NCBI GenBank assembly: GCA_003167275.1 | Contig: PMTT01000888.1 | Coordinates: 882 to 37,968, forward strand | Source: Bryobacterales bacterium | GTDB taxonomy: Bacteria > Acidobacteriota > Terriglobia > Bryobacterales > Bryobacteraceae | Length of the DNA: 37,087 nucleotides | Reading direction: 5' to 3' | In this document: positions 15,957 through 25,566 of the stretch, one piece after another | Layout of the letters: each line of letters begins with the position of its first letter | Numbering within the stretch: the stretch's first letter is position 1 | Position numbers and translations under genes: made by a program | The notes under the pieces: generated by a model | Told to the model about the DNA's origin: nothing | What the model saw: only the letters and a program-made list of their open reading frames with translations | Database searches by the model: none

Positions 15957-18245
15957 ATGCGCGGATCATCGGGAGGCTTTAGGGCGCATCTCGCGACCTC
16001 GGCGGTCGTGTTGGCTGCCGCGGCCTTGACAGGCCGGGCGTATACGCAAGCGACGGCGCGCTCCCCAATATCGAGTCCCGCGAACAACTATGTAGATCCC
16101 GCCCTGTGCGCCCAATGCCACGCGGAGATCGCGAACAATTTCCGGAAGACTGGCATGGGGCGCTCCTTCTACCGCCTGTCGTCTGTGGATCTCACGGCTG
16201 TCAAGCCGTTCTATCACCAGGCGTCCGGCTGTTACTTCGCCATGATCGAGCGCGGCGGCAAGTATTATCAGCGCCGCTGGCAAATGGGATTCGATGGCAA
16301 GGAAACCAACGTGGACGAGCGGCAGGTGGACTTCGTTCTGGGCTCCGGCAATCACTCGCGGACGTATCTTCACCTCACGAGCCGAAACACGCTGCAGCAA
16401 TTGCCACTCGGCTGGTACGCGGAAAAAGGCGGCTACTGGGGAATGAATCCGGGCTACGACCGGCCGGATTTTCCGGGGGCTACCCGCCTGATCGGATACC
16501 AGTGCATGTTCTGCCACAACGCTTATCCCCGGATTCCGAATGGGCATTCAGAGGATGGCGCGGAGGCGCAGTATGTTCTGCCCCTGCCCCCGGGCATCGA
16601 CTGCCAACGATGCCACGGCCCCGGGGAGCGGCACATCGCGGCGCTGGGCAAGCCGGGCGCCAGGCCGGAGGAGGTTCGCGCGGCCATCGTGAATCCCGGC
16701 CGTTTGAGCCCGGAGCGCGAAATGGAGGTGTGCCTGGAGTGCCATCTGGAGACCACGAATCTGCCGCTGCCGGGCTCGCTGCAGCGCCGGAGTCGGGGAC
16801 CGTTTTCCTATGTGCCGGGACAGCCGCTGGCGGACTTCCGGTTGTCCTTCGACCGCGCGGCTCCCGAAGACCGGTTGGAAGTGGCGCACGCCGGCTACCG
16901 ACTGCTCGAATCGCAGTGCTATCTGAAGAGCGCGGGAAAACTGCGGTGCACCACGTGTCACGATCCGCACAATATCCCGCGCGGTGAGGCCGCCGCCGCG
17001 CACTACAACGGCATTTGCCTCACGTGCCACCAGGCGTCCCTTCAGAGCGCGGTTGCCACGGGCGCGCATCCCGCCGATTCCGCCTGCGTGGGCTGTCACA
17101 TGCCCAAAGGTAGAACCGATGACGCGGTGCATATCGTGATGACCGATCACTACATCCGTCGCCGTCCCCCTAGCACCAGCGATCTGTTGGCGGAGAAGGA
17201 TACCTCGCGCGAATTGCCCGTTGTTCCGTATCGCGGCGAGGTGGTTCCCTACTATCCCGCGCATCTCCCTGCGACGGCGGAAAATGCCCTGGATGCTGCG
17301 GTCGCGCAGCTTCGCGACCGCAGCAATCTGAAGGATGGTTTGCCGCGGCTTGCGGGCCTGATCGAGAAGTACCATCCGGCGGCAGCGGGCTACTATTCGG
17401 ACCTTGCCGAGGGATACCTGGCGGCAGGAGACGCAGCGCGGGCGATGCTCTATTTCGGGCAAGCCGTGCAGCATGTGCCCACTTCTGCCGTCGTGCCGCT
17501 GCGATATGGAAACGCTTTGGTGGAGACGCAGCAATGGGCGAAGGCAGAAGCAGTCCTGCGCGGCGTTACCACGCGGTCGCCTGACGATGCCGAGGCGTGG
17601 GGACTGCTGGGCCATGCATTGTGGCAGCAAAACAAGCTCGCGGAAGCGAAGGCGGTGTTGGAGAAAGGATTGAAGCTGAATCCCGACTTGCCCGAGCCGC
17701 ACAATTACCTTGGCGGCGTGCTGGTGGCCACCAGAGATTTTGCTGGGGCGGAGAAGGAATTCCGCGCGGCGCTGCGGATCGAACCTGGCATTGCGGAGTG
17801 GCAGGCGAATCTGGCGAATCTCCTGGCGTCGCGCGGCGAACTGTCCGAGGCCACATATTACTTCGAGTTGAGTATCCGATTGAAGCCCGGATATGCCGGT
17901 TCGCGGCTCGGGTACGCCCGCTTGCTGGCCAACACGAATCGTTACGCCGAAGCCGAACCGCAGGCCAAGGCAGCGGTGGAAGCTGATGCGGGCGTGGCCC
18001 CCGCGCACGAGCTGTGGGGCTATCTCTTGGCCGCCAAAGGCGACATGGATGGCGCCGCGCGCGAGTTGCAGGCCGCTGTGCGCTTGCAGCCCGATTTCTG
18101 GCGCGCCCAATACGAACTCGGCGCAGTGCTCGACCGCAAGGGCGACACTGCCTCCGCCGTGGAGCATCTGACGCTCGCGGCGAAGGGCGCGGACCCGGAC
18201 ACCAGGGCGGCAGCACTGCAATTGCTGCAGAAGGTCAAGCGCTGA
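15957..18245 (+). CDS. Secreted seven-haem c-type cytochrome with TPR domain (paralogue 1)
   Basis: 762 residues with an N-terminal signal peptide (ATSAVVLAAAALTGRAYTQA). Residues ~45-385 hold seven CxxCH haem motifs: CAQCH, CMFCH, CQRCH, CLECH, CTTCH, CLTCH and CVGCH, in a layout like cytochrome c554/paired-CXXCH proteins. Residues ~440-755 form a TPR array (AEAWGLLGHALWQQNKLAEA, PEPHNYLGGVLVATRDFAGA and others). The protein should be exported and given covalent haem in the periplasm, where it may move electrons; donor and acceptor are unknown, and whether it has enzyme activity cannot be seen. The 18417-20687 gene is a close paralogue facing it tail to tail. The start lies 24 bp from an inverted-repeat element. 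Confidence 0.88.
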   Translation: MRGSSGGFRAHLATSAVVLAAAALTGRAYTQATARSPISSPANNYVDPALCAQCHAEIANNFRKTGMGRSFYRLSSVDLTAVKPFYHQASGCYFAMIERGGKYYQRRWQMGFDGKETNVDERQVDFVLGSGNHSRTYLHLTSRNTLQQLPLGWYAEKGGYWGMNPGYDRPDFPGATRLIGYQCMFCHNAYPRIPNGHSEDGAEAQYVLPLPPGIDCQRCHGPGERHIAALGKPGARPEEVRAAIVNPGRLSPEREMEVCLECHLETTNLPLPGSLQRRSRGPFSYVPGQPLADFRLSFDRAAPEDRLEVAHAGYRLLESQCYLKSAGKLRCTTCHDPHNIPRGEAAAAHYNGICLTCHQASLQSAVATGAHPADSACVGCHMPKGRTDDAVHIVMTDHYIRRRPPSTSDLLAEKDTSRELPVVPYRGEVVPYYPAHLPATAENALDAAVAQLRDRSNLKDGLPRLAGLIEKYHPAAAGYYSDLAEGYLAAGDAARAMLYFGQAVQHVPTSAVVPLRYGNALVETQQWAKAEAVLRGVTTRSPDDAEAWGLLGHALWQQNKLAEAKAVLEKGLKLNPDLPEPHNYLGGVLVATRDFAGAEKEFRAALRIEPGIAEWQANLANLLASRGELSEATYYFELSIRLKPGYAGSRLGYARLLANTNRYAEAEPQAKAAVEADAGVAPAHELWGYLLAAKGDMDGAARELQAAVRLQPDFWRAQYELGAVLDRKGDTASAVEHLTLAAKGADPDTRAAALQLLQKVKR

Positions 18246-18306
18246 TTGCCCGGGTGCTTCGTGGCGCAGGCGGTCGCGAGCCCCTGATAACTCATTGGTT
18301 TTTCTT

Positions 18307-18338
18307 ATCCGTGTTCATCTGTGTTCATCGGTGGCTAA
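18307..18338. repeat. Short interspersed repeat between convergent cytochrome genes
   Basis: Contains gtgttcatctgtgttcatcg followed by gtggctaa, an internally repetitive sequence (gtgttcatc twice). I recall near-identical stretches as dispersed intergenic repeats in many environmental bacterial genomes. No coding role. Confidence 0.5.
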
Positions 18339-18416
18339 CGCTTTTTCTCGACTTGTGAGCTGAGGAGTTTGGCTGGGTGAGGGCCTCGCCAAAACGGTCA
18401 GCACGCTCGATCTCCA

Positions 18417-20687
18417 TCAACGGCCCAGTTTCTGCAACAACTGCTGCGCCGATGCCTTCGCGTCCGGATCCGTTCCCTGTGCCGCCAGCTTCAGATGTTC
18501 CTCCGCGCCCGCGAAGTCGCGCAAACGCCCCAGCACCACTCCCAGTTCGAAATGCGCACGCCCAAAATCCGGCTGTAGCCGCACGGCCTCCTGCAACTCT
18601 CGCCGGGCGCCCTCCAGGTCGCCGCGGGTGGCCAGCAGCGCGCCCCACAACTGGTGAGCACCCGCCATGCCCGGGTCCGCCGCACTGGCCGCCTGGACCT
18701 GCTTTTCGGCTTCGCCCGTGTCGTTGTTCAACGCCAGCATGCGCGCATAGTTCAGCCTGGCCTCACCGTAATCGGGCTTCAACCGGATGGTCTGCTCGAA
18801 TTGATAGCGCGCCTCGGCGACCGCGTTCCGCGATGCCAGCACGCTCGCCAGGTTCGACCGCACCTTGGCGTTGCCAGGCTGAATCCGCACCGCCTCGCGG
18901 AACTCCTTCTCAGCCGCCGTGCGGTCGCCCTCGGCCAGCAGCAGCGACCCGAGCGAATCGTGCCATTGTGGCAATTCTGGATCGAACCCGATGCCTTTCT
19001 CGAAGGCCGCCTTCGCCGCTGGGTTCTTGCCTTCCCGCCACAAGACCTGGCCCAGCATGCCCCACGCCCCGGCATCGCCGGGCGCGAGCGCGATGACGCG
19101 CCGCAACGTCGCTACCGCTTTCGCCAGTTGCCCCGCCTCCATCTGCGCGCTACCCAGCTTTCGCAGGATGATAGCCGAGCCCGGACGGTGCCGCACAGCT
19201 TCTTCAAAATAGGGCAGAGCCTTTGCGAGTTCCCCGGCATTATTCAGCCCTTCCGCTAGAGCCGCATAATAATCGGCACGCTGCGGACGATACTTCGCTA
19301 TCAAACTCTCAAGCCGCGGCAATCCGTTCTTCAGATTGCTCCACTCCAGGACCTGCGCCAGCGCCAGGTAGAGCGCCGCCTCCTGCTCCGTCGACGCCAG
19401 TTTCGCCGGATAGTAAGGAACCACTACACCGCGATAGGCAGTCGCGAGCGATTGGCGCACCTCCGGTTTCTCCGCCAACAGGTCCCCCGCGGGCTGCCTT
19501 CTACGGATGAAGTGGTCGGTCATCACCACATGCACCACGTCGTCGGTCCTCCGCTTGGGCATGTGGCAGCTCACGCAGTTCGCGCCGCCGGCGTGTGCTC
19601 CGGAAGCGACCGGCAGAGTCGCATGGCAATCCCGGCAAATGGCGTTGTAGCGGACCGTGGCCGCTTCTCCGCGCGGGATGTTGTGCGGATCGTGACAGGT
19701 TGTGCATCTCAGCTTTCCTTCGCTCTTGAGGAAGCACTGGGATAGGCGCATCCTGTAGGCCCCGTACGCGATCTCAAACCGGTCGCCCATTCCTTCCGCA
19801 CGGTCGAAGGTCAAGTGGAAATCCCCCAAAGGCTGTCCCGGTATGTAGGAAAACGGTCCGCGATCCAGCTTCCGGATGGCATGCGGCAACGGGGCAGTGG
19901 TGGTCTCCAGATGGCATTGCATGCAGACCTCTAATTCGCGGTCGGGAGTCAGGCGCTTAGGATTCACGATGGCCGCGCGAATCTCCGCGGCCTTCGCGCC
20001 CGCCCGGGCGACCGCCTCGATATGCCGCTGTCCAGGCCCATGGCACCTCTGGCAATCGATTCCCTCGGGGATCGGCGGCTGGAACTCCGCCCTCGCGCCG
20101 ACTTCCTCGTGGCCCGGCGGGGTCTTAGGGTAGGCATTGTGGCAGAACATGCACTCGTAGGTCACCACGCGGGTCGAACCGGGAAAATCCGACCGCTCGA
20201 ATCCCGGCGACATGGCCCAATAACCGCCCTTCTCCGCGTACCAGCCGAGCGGCAATTCCTCGATCGTATTGCGGTTCGTTAAATGAAGATAGGATCGGAC
20301 GTGATTGCCCGAACCCATGACGAAGTCCACCTGCTTCTCATCAACATTGGTTTCCCGGCCATCGAATCCCACCTGCCAACGGCGCTGGTAATACCTGCCT
20401 CCACGCTCGATCATCGCGAAGTAACAGTCGGACGCCTCGTGATAGAACGGCTTCCCCGGCGTGAAGTCCTCGATCGCGTTTTCGGCTCCCAATCGGTAGA
20501 ACGAGCGTCCCATGCCGGTCTTCCGGAAATTGCTCGCAATTTCCGCATGGCACTGCGCACACCTAGCCGCATCTACATACTGGTTGATGCCTGAAGTGGA
20601 AGCCAGTTGCGTCTGTGCCCGCCCGGTCATGAGAGCGGCGGCCGCAATCCCCAGCGCCGCAATCGTAATCCGCGATTTCATCCGCAT
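18417..20687 (-). CDS. Secreted seven-haem c-type cytochrome with TPR domain (paralogue 2)
   Basis: 756 residues from the ATG at 20687 (MRMKSRITIAALGIAAAALMTG), chosen because it places a standard signal peptide at the N-terminus; the open frame reaches 20747. Seven CxxCH motifs occur in the same order as paralogue 1: CAQCH, CMFCH, CQRCH, CMQCH, CTTCH, CRDCH and CVSCH, and many blocks are identical, such as NFRKTGMGRSFYRL and LRCTTCHDPHNIPRGEAA. A TPR region follows (~440-750). Exported electron-transfer function is inferred from haem count and location. The pair forms a diverged 2.3-kb inverted duplication, so both proteins may be parts of one system or alternates. The start region faces the 20768 gene with an 80-bp divergent promoter gap. 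Confidence 0.88.
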   Translation of the reverse strand: MRMKSRITIAALGIAAAALMTGRAQTQLASTSGINQYVDAARCAQCHAEIASNFRKTGMGRSFYRLGAENAIEDFTPGKPFYHEASDCYFAMIERGGRYYQRRWQVGFDGRETNVDEKQVDFVMGSGNHVRSYLHLTNRNTIEELPLGWYAEKGGYWAMSPGFERSDFPGSTRVVTYECMFCHNAYPKTPPGHEEVGARAEFQPPIPEGIDCQRCHGPGQRHIEAVARAGAKAAEIRAAIVNPKRLTPDRELEVCMQCHLETTTAPLPHAIRKLDRGPFSYIPGQPLGDFHLTFDRAEGMGDRFEIAYGAYRMRLSQCFLKSEGKLRCTTCHDPHNIPRGEAATVRYNAICRDCHATLPVASGAHAGGANCVSCHMPKRRTDDVVHVVMTDHFIRRRQPAGDLLAEKPEVRQSLATAYRGVVVPYYPAKLASTEQEAALYLALAQVLEWSNLKNGLPRLESLIAKYRPQRADYYAALAEGLNNAGELAKALPYFEEAVRHRPGSAIILRKLGSAQMEAGQLAKAVATLRRVIALAPGDAGAWGMLGQVLWREGKNPAAKAAFEKGIGFDPELPQWHDSLGSLLLAEGDRTAAEKEFREAVRIQPGNAKVRSNLASVLASRNAVAEARYQFEQTIRLKPDYGEARLNYARMLALNNDTGEAEKQVQAASAADPGMAGAHQLWGALLATRGDLEGARRELQEAVRLQPDFGRAHFELGVVLGRLRDFAGAEEHLKLAAQGTDPDAKASAQQLLQKLGR

Positions 20688-20767
20688 GATGCCCCACATC
20701 TGTCCGGACTCTCGTCTGCAATTCCGGCGGTTGCCGCGCCGGATCATACCTGATAGATTAGCGGCAA

Positions 20768-23614
20768 ATGAAACGCCTTGTCCTGTTTGCGGTTGTGGCG
20801 GCGGCGATTGCGTTCTTCAGCTTTAGCCTGGGGCAAAACCAGGCGCCTCGGCCAAGTGGCGTGGCGCCCGCGGCCCGCACGGCCATTCGCATCGCCTTTG
20901 GCGAGAGGCAGGAACGGGAAACCGACTATTCCGGCACCATCTCGCTCAGCCAGGGGAGAGTCGCGGAACTGATTCCCTGGCGTTTCTACGGTACCGATGC
21001 GATCGTGGGCGAAAACGGATGGAAGCTTGTTACCGCGCGCGCCAACCTGGAGAACCAACCCGATCAGCCGCGCCATCTCGCGACTGCCGGGGCCGATCAG
21101 AACATCGTTATGAAAGCGGTGTCCGCGGTCCTGGATGCTCCGCCCACGGCGAACGTCACGGTCGAGACCACCCGCGGCGCTTATCGGTTCGCCTTGGACT
21201 CTTTGCAGAACGGCCGCACGCTGGTGTTCGAAGATGGCGACGTGACGGTGCAGGCCGTGCCCGCTACCGCGCGCATCTCTCCAGCATCGCCTCCCAACGC
21301 CATCCCCGATCACGATTATCCTTCGCTGGCGATGGCATCCGACGGTTCCGCGTGGATCGCCTGGCAGGTGTATGAGAATGGCGGCGACCGCGTGCTGGCG
21401 GCACATTCCACAGCGGGCGGATGGTCCGCGCCCGAACCGTTGACCGCGACCGGGCAGGATATCTTCCACACCGCCGTCGCGCAGGACGCGGGTGGCCGGG
21501 TGTGGGTGGTCTGGTCGCAGCGCGAAGGCGAGGTGTGGAACCTGGTGGCGCGCAGCAACGACGGCCGTGGCTGGAGCGCACCGCGCAGACTCACCAACGG
21601 CAACGGGCCGAACTTCTTCCACAAGCTGGTGCGCGATCGCGCGGGCAACCTGCACCTGGTGTGGGTGGGCCACCTGAACGCGCAATCGCACGTCATGTGG
21701 AGCAAGCTCGCGGGCGACCAGTGGAGCGCGGCGCAGGAGATCAGCGGCGCCAGCGCTTGGATGCCGGACGCCGCGGCCGATTCCAAAGGCAATCTCTACA
21801 TCGCCTGGGACAGCTATCGCACCGGGAACTACGACATCTTCCTGCGGCGCGTCGGGGCGGATGGCGACCTGGGGCCGATCCAGCAGGTCACCAAATCGTC
21901 GCGATTCCAGGCGCACGCTTCCGTGGCGGTGGACGGGAGCGACCGCGTCTGGCTCGCCTGGGACGAGTCCGGCGCCAATTGGGGAAAGGATTACGCCCGC
22001 GACGATACCTGGCGCGGCACCACGCTCTATGCCGACCGCCGTCCGCGAGTGGCCGTGCTGGAGAACGGCAAATGGTCGGCTCCGGCGGCCGACCCCATGG
22101 CCGCCATGCCGCGTCGCTATGACCGCTACGTGGAGGGTCCACAACTGGCCGCCGACGGCGCCGGCCGCATCTGGATGGCGCTGCGCGCGCGCACGTCTAC
22201 CGCTATGAACCGCGCGGATTTCTGGGCGAACAACGGACGCTGGGACATGTTCCTCACGGCCTACGAAGGGGACCGTTGGCGTCCGGCCGCGCAGATCCCG
22301 CGCTCCAGCACACGGCCCGATGGACCTTTTCAACTGGCGCCCGCGGGTGCCGGAGTGTGGGCGGTGTGGACCCACGACAATCGCCTGTTCCCGGCAGCGG
22401 CGGGCCAACCGAACAAGCGGCACAACGAGATCGATTTCGCGCGCGTGGACGGTGCTGCCGCAGTTCCGCCGCCGGTCTTCGCGGCGTTTACCGAGGGGCC
22501 GGCCAACGCAGGTTTCCTCCCTCCCGGCGAGGCCGCCGATATCCAACGCGCCCGTGCCTATCGCATGCAGACAGGCGGCGCCGAACTGCGCATTCTGCGG
22601 GGCGACTTCCATCGGCACACGGAGATCTCCCCGGATGGCGCGGGCGACGGCTCGCTGGAAGACTACTTCCGCTACATGATCGACGCCGCCGGCATGGACA
22701 CCGGGATCGTCTCCGACCACAACGCGGGCCCCGATGAGTACACCTGGTGGCGCACCGAAAAGGCCATCGACCTGTTCAAAATCCCGGACGGTTTCACGCC
22801 GCTATTCGGATACGAGCGCAGCGTGCCTTACCCCAACGGCCATCGCAACGTGGTCTTCGCGCAGCGCGGCGTTCCGGTGCTGCCGATCTCGCCCGCGGAG
22901 AACCAGGGAACGGTCAACACCGGACCCATCCTGTACCCATATTTGAAGCAGAATCGCGGCATCTGCATGTTGCATTCGCTGGCCACCGACCAGGGCAGCG
23001 ACTATCGCGATAACGATCCCGAAGTGGAACCGCTGGTGGAGATTTACCAGGGCTACCACGCCAATTATGAATACGAAGGTGCGCCGCGCGCCGAGTCCAA
23101 GGACTACCAGGTGATGGCGCACGGCCCGTTCCGTCCGGCGGGCTTCTATTGGAACGCGCTGAACAAAGGCCTCAAGCTGGGAACGGAATCGAGCTCCGAC
23201 CACATCTCCACGCACACTTCGTACACCATGATTTACTCGCCCTCCGCGGACCGCCGCGACATGGTGGAGAGCATGCGGAAGCGCCACGCCTACGGGGCCA
23301 CCGACAACATCGTGCTGGATTTTCGCGCGCGCGACCGGCAAGGCAAAGAGTGGATGATGGGCGACGCGTTCGACGCCACCGCCCCGCCCGTGCTGCACGT
23401 GAAAGTGCTGGGAACGGCCCCGATTGAGAGCGTCGAGGTCATCAAGGATGGCGCCTTCATTTACAAGACGGAGCCGAACGCCCCCAACGCGGAGTTCGAC
23501 TACACCGACACCGCCGCCCGCAACGGCGCAAGCTGGTATTACGTACGCGTGATGGAAGCAGACCGCAACATGGCCTGGTCCAGCCCGATCTGGGTAACCT
23601 ACACCGGACGATGA
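20768..23614 (+). CDS. Secreted beta-propeller protein with C-terminal PHP-like domain
   Basis: 948 residues with a signal peptide (MKRLVLFAVVAAAIAFFSFSLG). After a ~150-residue beta-rich head, residues ~175-560 contain sialidase/propeller-like repeats with recurring Trp blades: AWIAWQVYENGGDRV, VWVVWSQREGEVWN, LHLVWVGHLNAQSHVMWS, LYIAWDSYRTGNYDIFLR and VWLAWDESGANWG. Residues ~605-870 look like a PHP-type metal-binding domain: GDFHRHTEISPDG (His615, His617), TGIVSDHNAG, and later HSLATDQGSD and ESSSDHIS. PHP domains are metal-dependent phosphoesterase folds; a secreted version joined to a propeller suggests an extracytoplasmic hydrolase, substrate unknown. The last ~80 residues are a beta domain (VLHVKVLGTAPIESVEVIKDG). 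Apparently a single gene. Confidence 0.78.
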   Translation: MKRLVLFAVVAAAIAFFSFSLGQNQAPRPSGVAPAARTAIRIAFGERQERETDYSGTISLSQGRVAELIPWRFYGTDAIVGENGWKLVTARANLENQPDQPRHLATAGADQNIVMKAVSAVLDAPPTANVTVETTRGAYRFALDSLQNGRTLVFEDGDVTVQAVPATARISPASPPNAIPDHDYPSLAMASDGSAWIAWQVYENGGDRVLAAHSTAGGWSAPEPLTATGQDIFHTAVAQDAGGRVWVVWSQREGEVWNLVARSNDGRGWSAPRRLTNGNGPNFFHKLVRDRAGNLHLVWVGHLNAQSHVMWSKLAGDQWSAAQEISGASAWMPDAAADSKGNLYIAWDSYRTGNYDIFLRRVGADGDLGPIQQVTKSSRFQAHASVAVDGSDRVWLAWDESGANWGKDYARDDTWRGTTLYADRRPRVAVLENGKWSAPAADPMAAMPRRYDRYVEGPQLAADGAGRIWMALRARTSTAMNRADFWANNGRWDMFLTAYEGDRWRPAAQIPRSSTRPDGPFQLAPAGAGVWAVWTHDNRLFPAAAGQPNKRHNEIDFARVDGAAAVPPPVFAAFTEGPANAGFLPPGEAADIQRARAYRMQTGGAELRILRGDFHRHTEISPDGAGDGSLEDYFRYMIDAAGMDTGIVSDHNAGPDEYTWWRTEKAIDLFKIPDGFTPLFGYERSVPYPNGHRNVVFAQRGVPVLPISPAENQGTVNTGPILYPYLKQNRGICMLHSLATDQGSDYRDNDPEVEPLVEIYQGYHANYEYEGAPRAESKDYQVMAHGPFRPAGFYWNALNKGLKLGTESSSDHISTHTSYTMIYSPSADRRDMVESMRKRHAYGATDNIVLDFRARDRQGKEWMMGDAFDATAPPVLHVKVLGTAPIESVEVIKDGAFIYKTEPNAPNAEFDYTDTAARNGASWYYVRVMEADRNMAWSSPIWVTYTGR

Positions 23615-23705
23615 GCGTGGCGACCGGGTCGGGTGACGGGGATTGCGCCCCGGCACCCTCCCACACCGCCGGCGCGAAATCCCTGGCTGGTACGAGAATG
23701 GAATT

Positions 23706-24086
23706 ATGACTGGCGTGAGAATGGACAAGTGGCTGTGGGCCGCCCGGTTCTTCAAGACGCGATCGATCGCACAACGGGCATGTGAACTTGGCAGGATCGA
23801 ATCCAACGGACAGCCTGCCAAGCCTGCTCGGGAGGTCAAGGCCGGCGACCTGTTGCGGGTGAAGAACGACAGCGGCGAATTCCAGGTGGAGGTGCTGGGC
23901 CTCAGCGAGATGCGCGGTCCGGCGGCGGTAGCGCAGACGCTCTACCGGGAGACTGAGACGAGCCGGGAGTTGCGGCTGAAGCTTGCGGAAGAGCGCAAAG
24001 CGGATCCATATTTCGAAGGGTTCCGGGATGGCAGGCCATCGAAACGCAATCGCCGCGACATGGACCGTCTTCGGGGCAGGGCGTAG
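23706..24086 (+). CDS. S4-domain RNA-binding protein, Hsp15-like
   Basis: 126 residues from the ATG at 23706; the ATG at 23721 (MDKWLWAARF) is an equally good start. Residues ~6-70 are a classic S4 RNA-binding domain: MDKWLWAARFFKTRSIAQRACELGRI and AKPAREVKAGDLLRVKNDSGE. The charged tail (LRLKLAEERKADPYFEGFRDG, then KRNRRDMDRLRG) matches the Hsp15/HslR type, which in E. coli binds stalled 50S subunits with attached peptidyl-tRNA. Cytoplasmic ribosome rescue is thus the best guess. Length is normal for the family. It stands between unrelated genes. Confidence 0.88.
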   Translation: MTGVRMDKWLWAARFFKTRSIAQRACELGRIESNGQPAKPAREVKAGDLLRVKNDSGEFQVEVLGLSEMRGPAAVAQTLYRETETSRELRLKLAEERKADPYFEGFRDGRPSKRNRRDMDRLRGRA

Positions 24087-24153
24087 CGACAGCAACGGCG
24101 GCGAGACCACCAGGCGTTACAATCGACTAAAGTTGAAACATTAGAGGACTAAT

Positions 24154-25566
24154 ATGAGTTCCCGCACCGCTTTCCCTTTCCTTCTTGCTATCGGCGGAAT
24201 GCTTCGGGGTACGGCCGCCTTCTCGCAGGCTCCGGCGGAATCGCCGGTGCCGACCGACGCCGAGATCCGGCGAATTCTGGCGGATCGCATCGGTGGAGAG
24301 AACCTGGGCGTCGGCATCGTGGTTGGAGTCATCGACGCGAAGGGACGGCGAGTGGTCGCGTATGGCAGTCTTGCCAAGGACGATAAGCGGCCCCTCAACG
24401 GCGACACCGTCTTCGAGATCGGTTCGATGACGAAGGTGTTCACCTCCCTGGTGCTGATGGACATGGTACAGAAAGGCGAAGTCGCCTTAACCGATCCGGT
24501 GTCGAAGTACCTGCCTGCGAGCGTCAAGATGCCGGAGCGAAACGGACGTAAGATCACCCTGCAGGATCTGTCGACCCAAAGTTCGGGCCTGCCGCGGATG
24601 CCCTCGAATTTTAACCCCAAGGATGCCGGGAACCCCTACGCCGACTATTCGGTGGAGCAGATGTATGCGTTTCTATCGAGCTACCAACTGACGCGCGACA
24701 TCGGCGAGAAATACGAGTACTCCAATCTGGCAGTCGGTCTGTTAGGGCACGCGCTGTCACGTCGCGCGGGCATGGACTACGAAGCGATGGTCAGGTCCCG
24801 AATCTGCGAACCGCTGGGGATGAATAATACGCGTGTGACCCTTACGCCCGAAATGAAAGCGCGGCTGGCGACGGGCCACAGCGCCACGCTGAATCCGGTG
24901 GCGAATTGGGATATTCCGACGCTGGCCGGCGCGAGAGCCCTGCGGTCCAACGCCAACGACCTGCTGATCTTTATCGCGGCGAACCTGGGCTACACCAAGA
25001 CGCCGCTGGCCGCCGCCATGGCCGCGGAAGTTTCGATTCGACGGCCCGCCGGGGCCCCCGACATGGAGATCGCTTACGGTTGGCACGTGCAGACGAAGGA
25101 AGGAAGATCCATCATCTGGCACAACGGAGGCACGGGCGGATACCGGACGTACATGGGCTATGACCCGAAGAGCCGCGCCGGCGTGGTGGTATTGTCGAAC
25201 CTCTCAACCGCGGCAGGTCCGGACGACATTGGACGGCACCTGCTCGACGCAAGCTATCCATTGGTGAAGGCGCAACCGCTCAAGGAGCATAAAGAGGTCA
25301 CGGTCGACACGAAGAGTTGTGACGGGCTTGTGGGGAACTACCAATTGGCGCCCAATGCGATTCTGGCCATCTCGCGCGAAGGCGATCAGTTGTTCGTACA
25401 GCTCACGGGCCAGCAGAAGTTCCCGATGTTCCCCGAAGGGGAGCTGGCTTTTTTCCTAAAGGTGGTGGACGCCCAGATCATCTTCGATGTGGATCCTCAG
25501 GGTAAGACGACTCAGGCAGTCCTTCACCAAAACGGGAGGGATATGCCGGCGAAACGGCTGGATTAG
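24154..25566 (+). CDS. Secreted serine beta-lactamase-family hydrolase
   Basis: 470 residues with a signal peptide (FPFLLAIGGMLRGTAAFSQA) and a clear ribosome site (gagga) before the ATG. The beta-lactamase/penicillin-binding fold (class C-like, PF00144) has all three motifs: Ser91-M-T-Lys94 in GSMTKVF, Tyr189-S-N191 in YEYSNLAVGLLG, and His323-N-G in WHNGGTGGYRTYMGY replacing KTG. This HNG version is usual for esterases and peptidases of the family, so antibiotic hydrolysis is not implied. A C-terminal ~100-residue beta domain (VGNYQLAPNAILAISREGDQ) is also common in these enzymes. It likely acts in the periplasm on a peptide or ester. No neighbour links it to a pathway. Confidence 0.9.
   Translation: MSSRTAFPFLLAIGGMLRGTAAFSQAPAESPVPTDAEIRRILADRIGGENLGVGIVVGVIDAKGRRVVAYGSLAKDDKRPLNGDTVFEIGSMTKVFTSLVLMDMVQKGEVALTDPVSKYLPASVKMPERNGRKITLQDLSTQSSGLPRMPSNFNPKDAGNPYADYSVEQMYAFLSSYQLTRDIGEKYEYSNLAVGLLGHALSRRAGMDYEAMVRSRICEPLGMNNTRVTLTPEMKARLATGHSATLNPVANWDIPTLAGARALRSNANDLLIFIAANLGYTKTPLAAAMAAEVSIRRPAGAPDMEIAYGWHVQTKEGRSIIWHNGGTGGYRTYMGYDPKSRAGVVVLSNLSTAAGPDDIGRHLLDASYPLVKAQPLKEHKEVTVDTKSCDGLVGNYQLAPNAILAISREGDQLFVQLTGQQKFPMFPEGELAFFLKVVDAQIIFDVDPQGKTTQAVLHQNGRDMPAKRLD

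Noticed and set aside
16548-18221. 557-codon open frame on the minus strand
   Set aside because: Antisense to the first cytochrome-TPR gene, whose seven CxxCH motifs prove the plus frame.
20744-22720. 658-codon open frame on the minus strand
   Set aside because: Antisense to the signal-peptide-bearing propeller/PHP gene; composition is that of a shadow frame.
24154-25566. True antibiotic-resistance beta-lactamase
   Set aside because: The third motif is HNG instead of KTG and a C-terminal beta domain is present, as in broad esterase/peptidase members.
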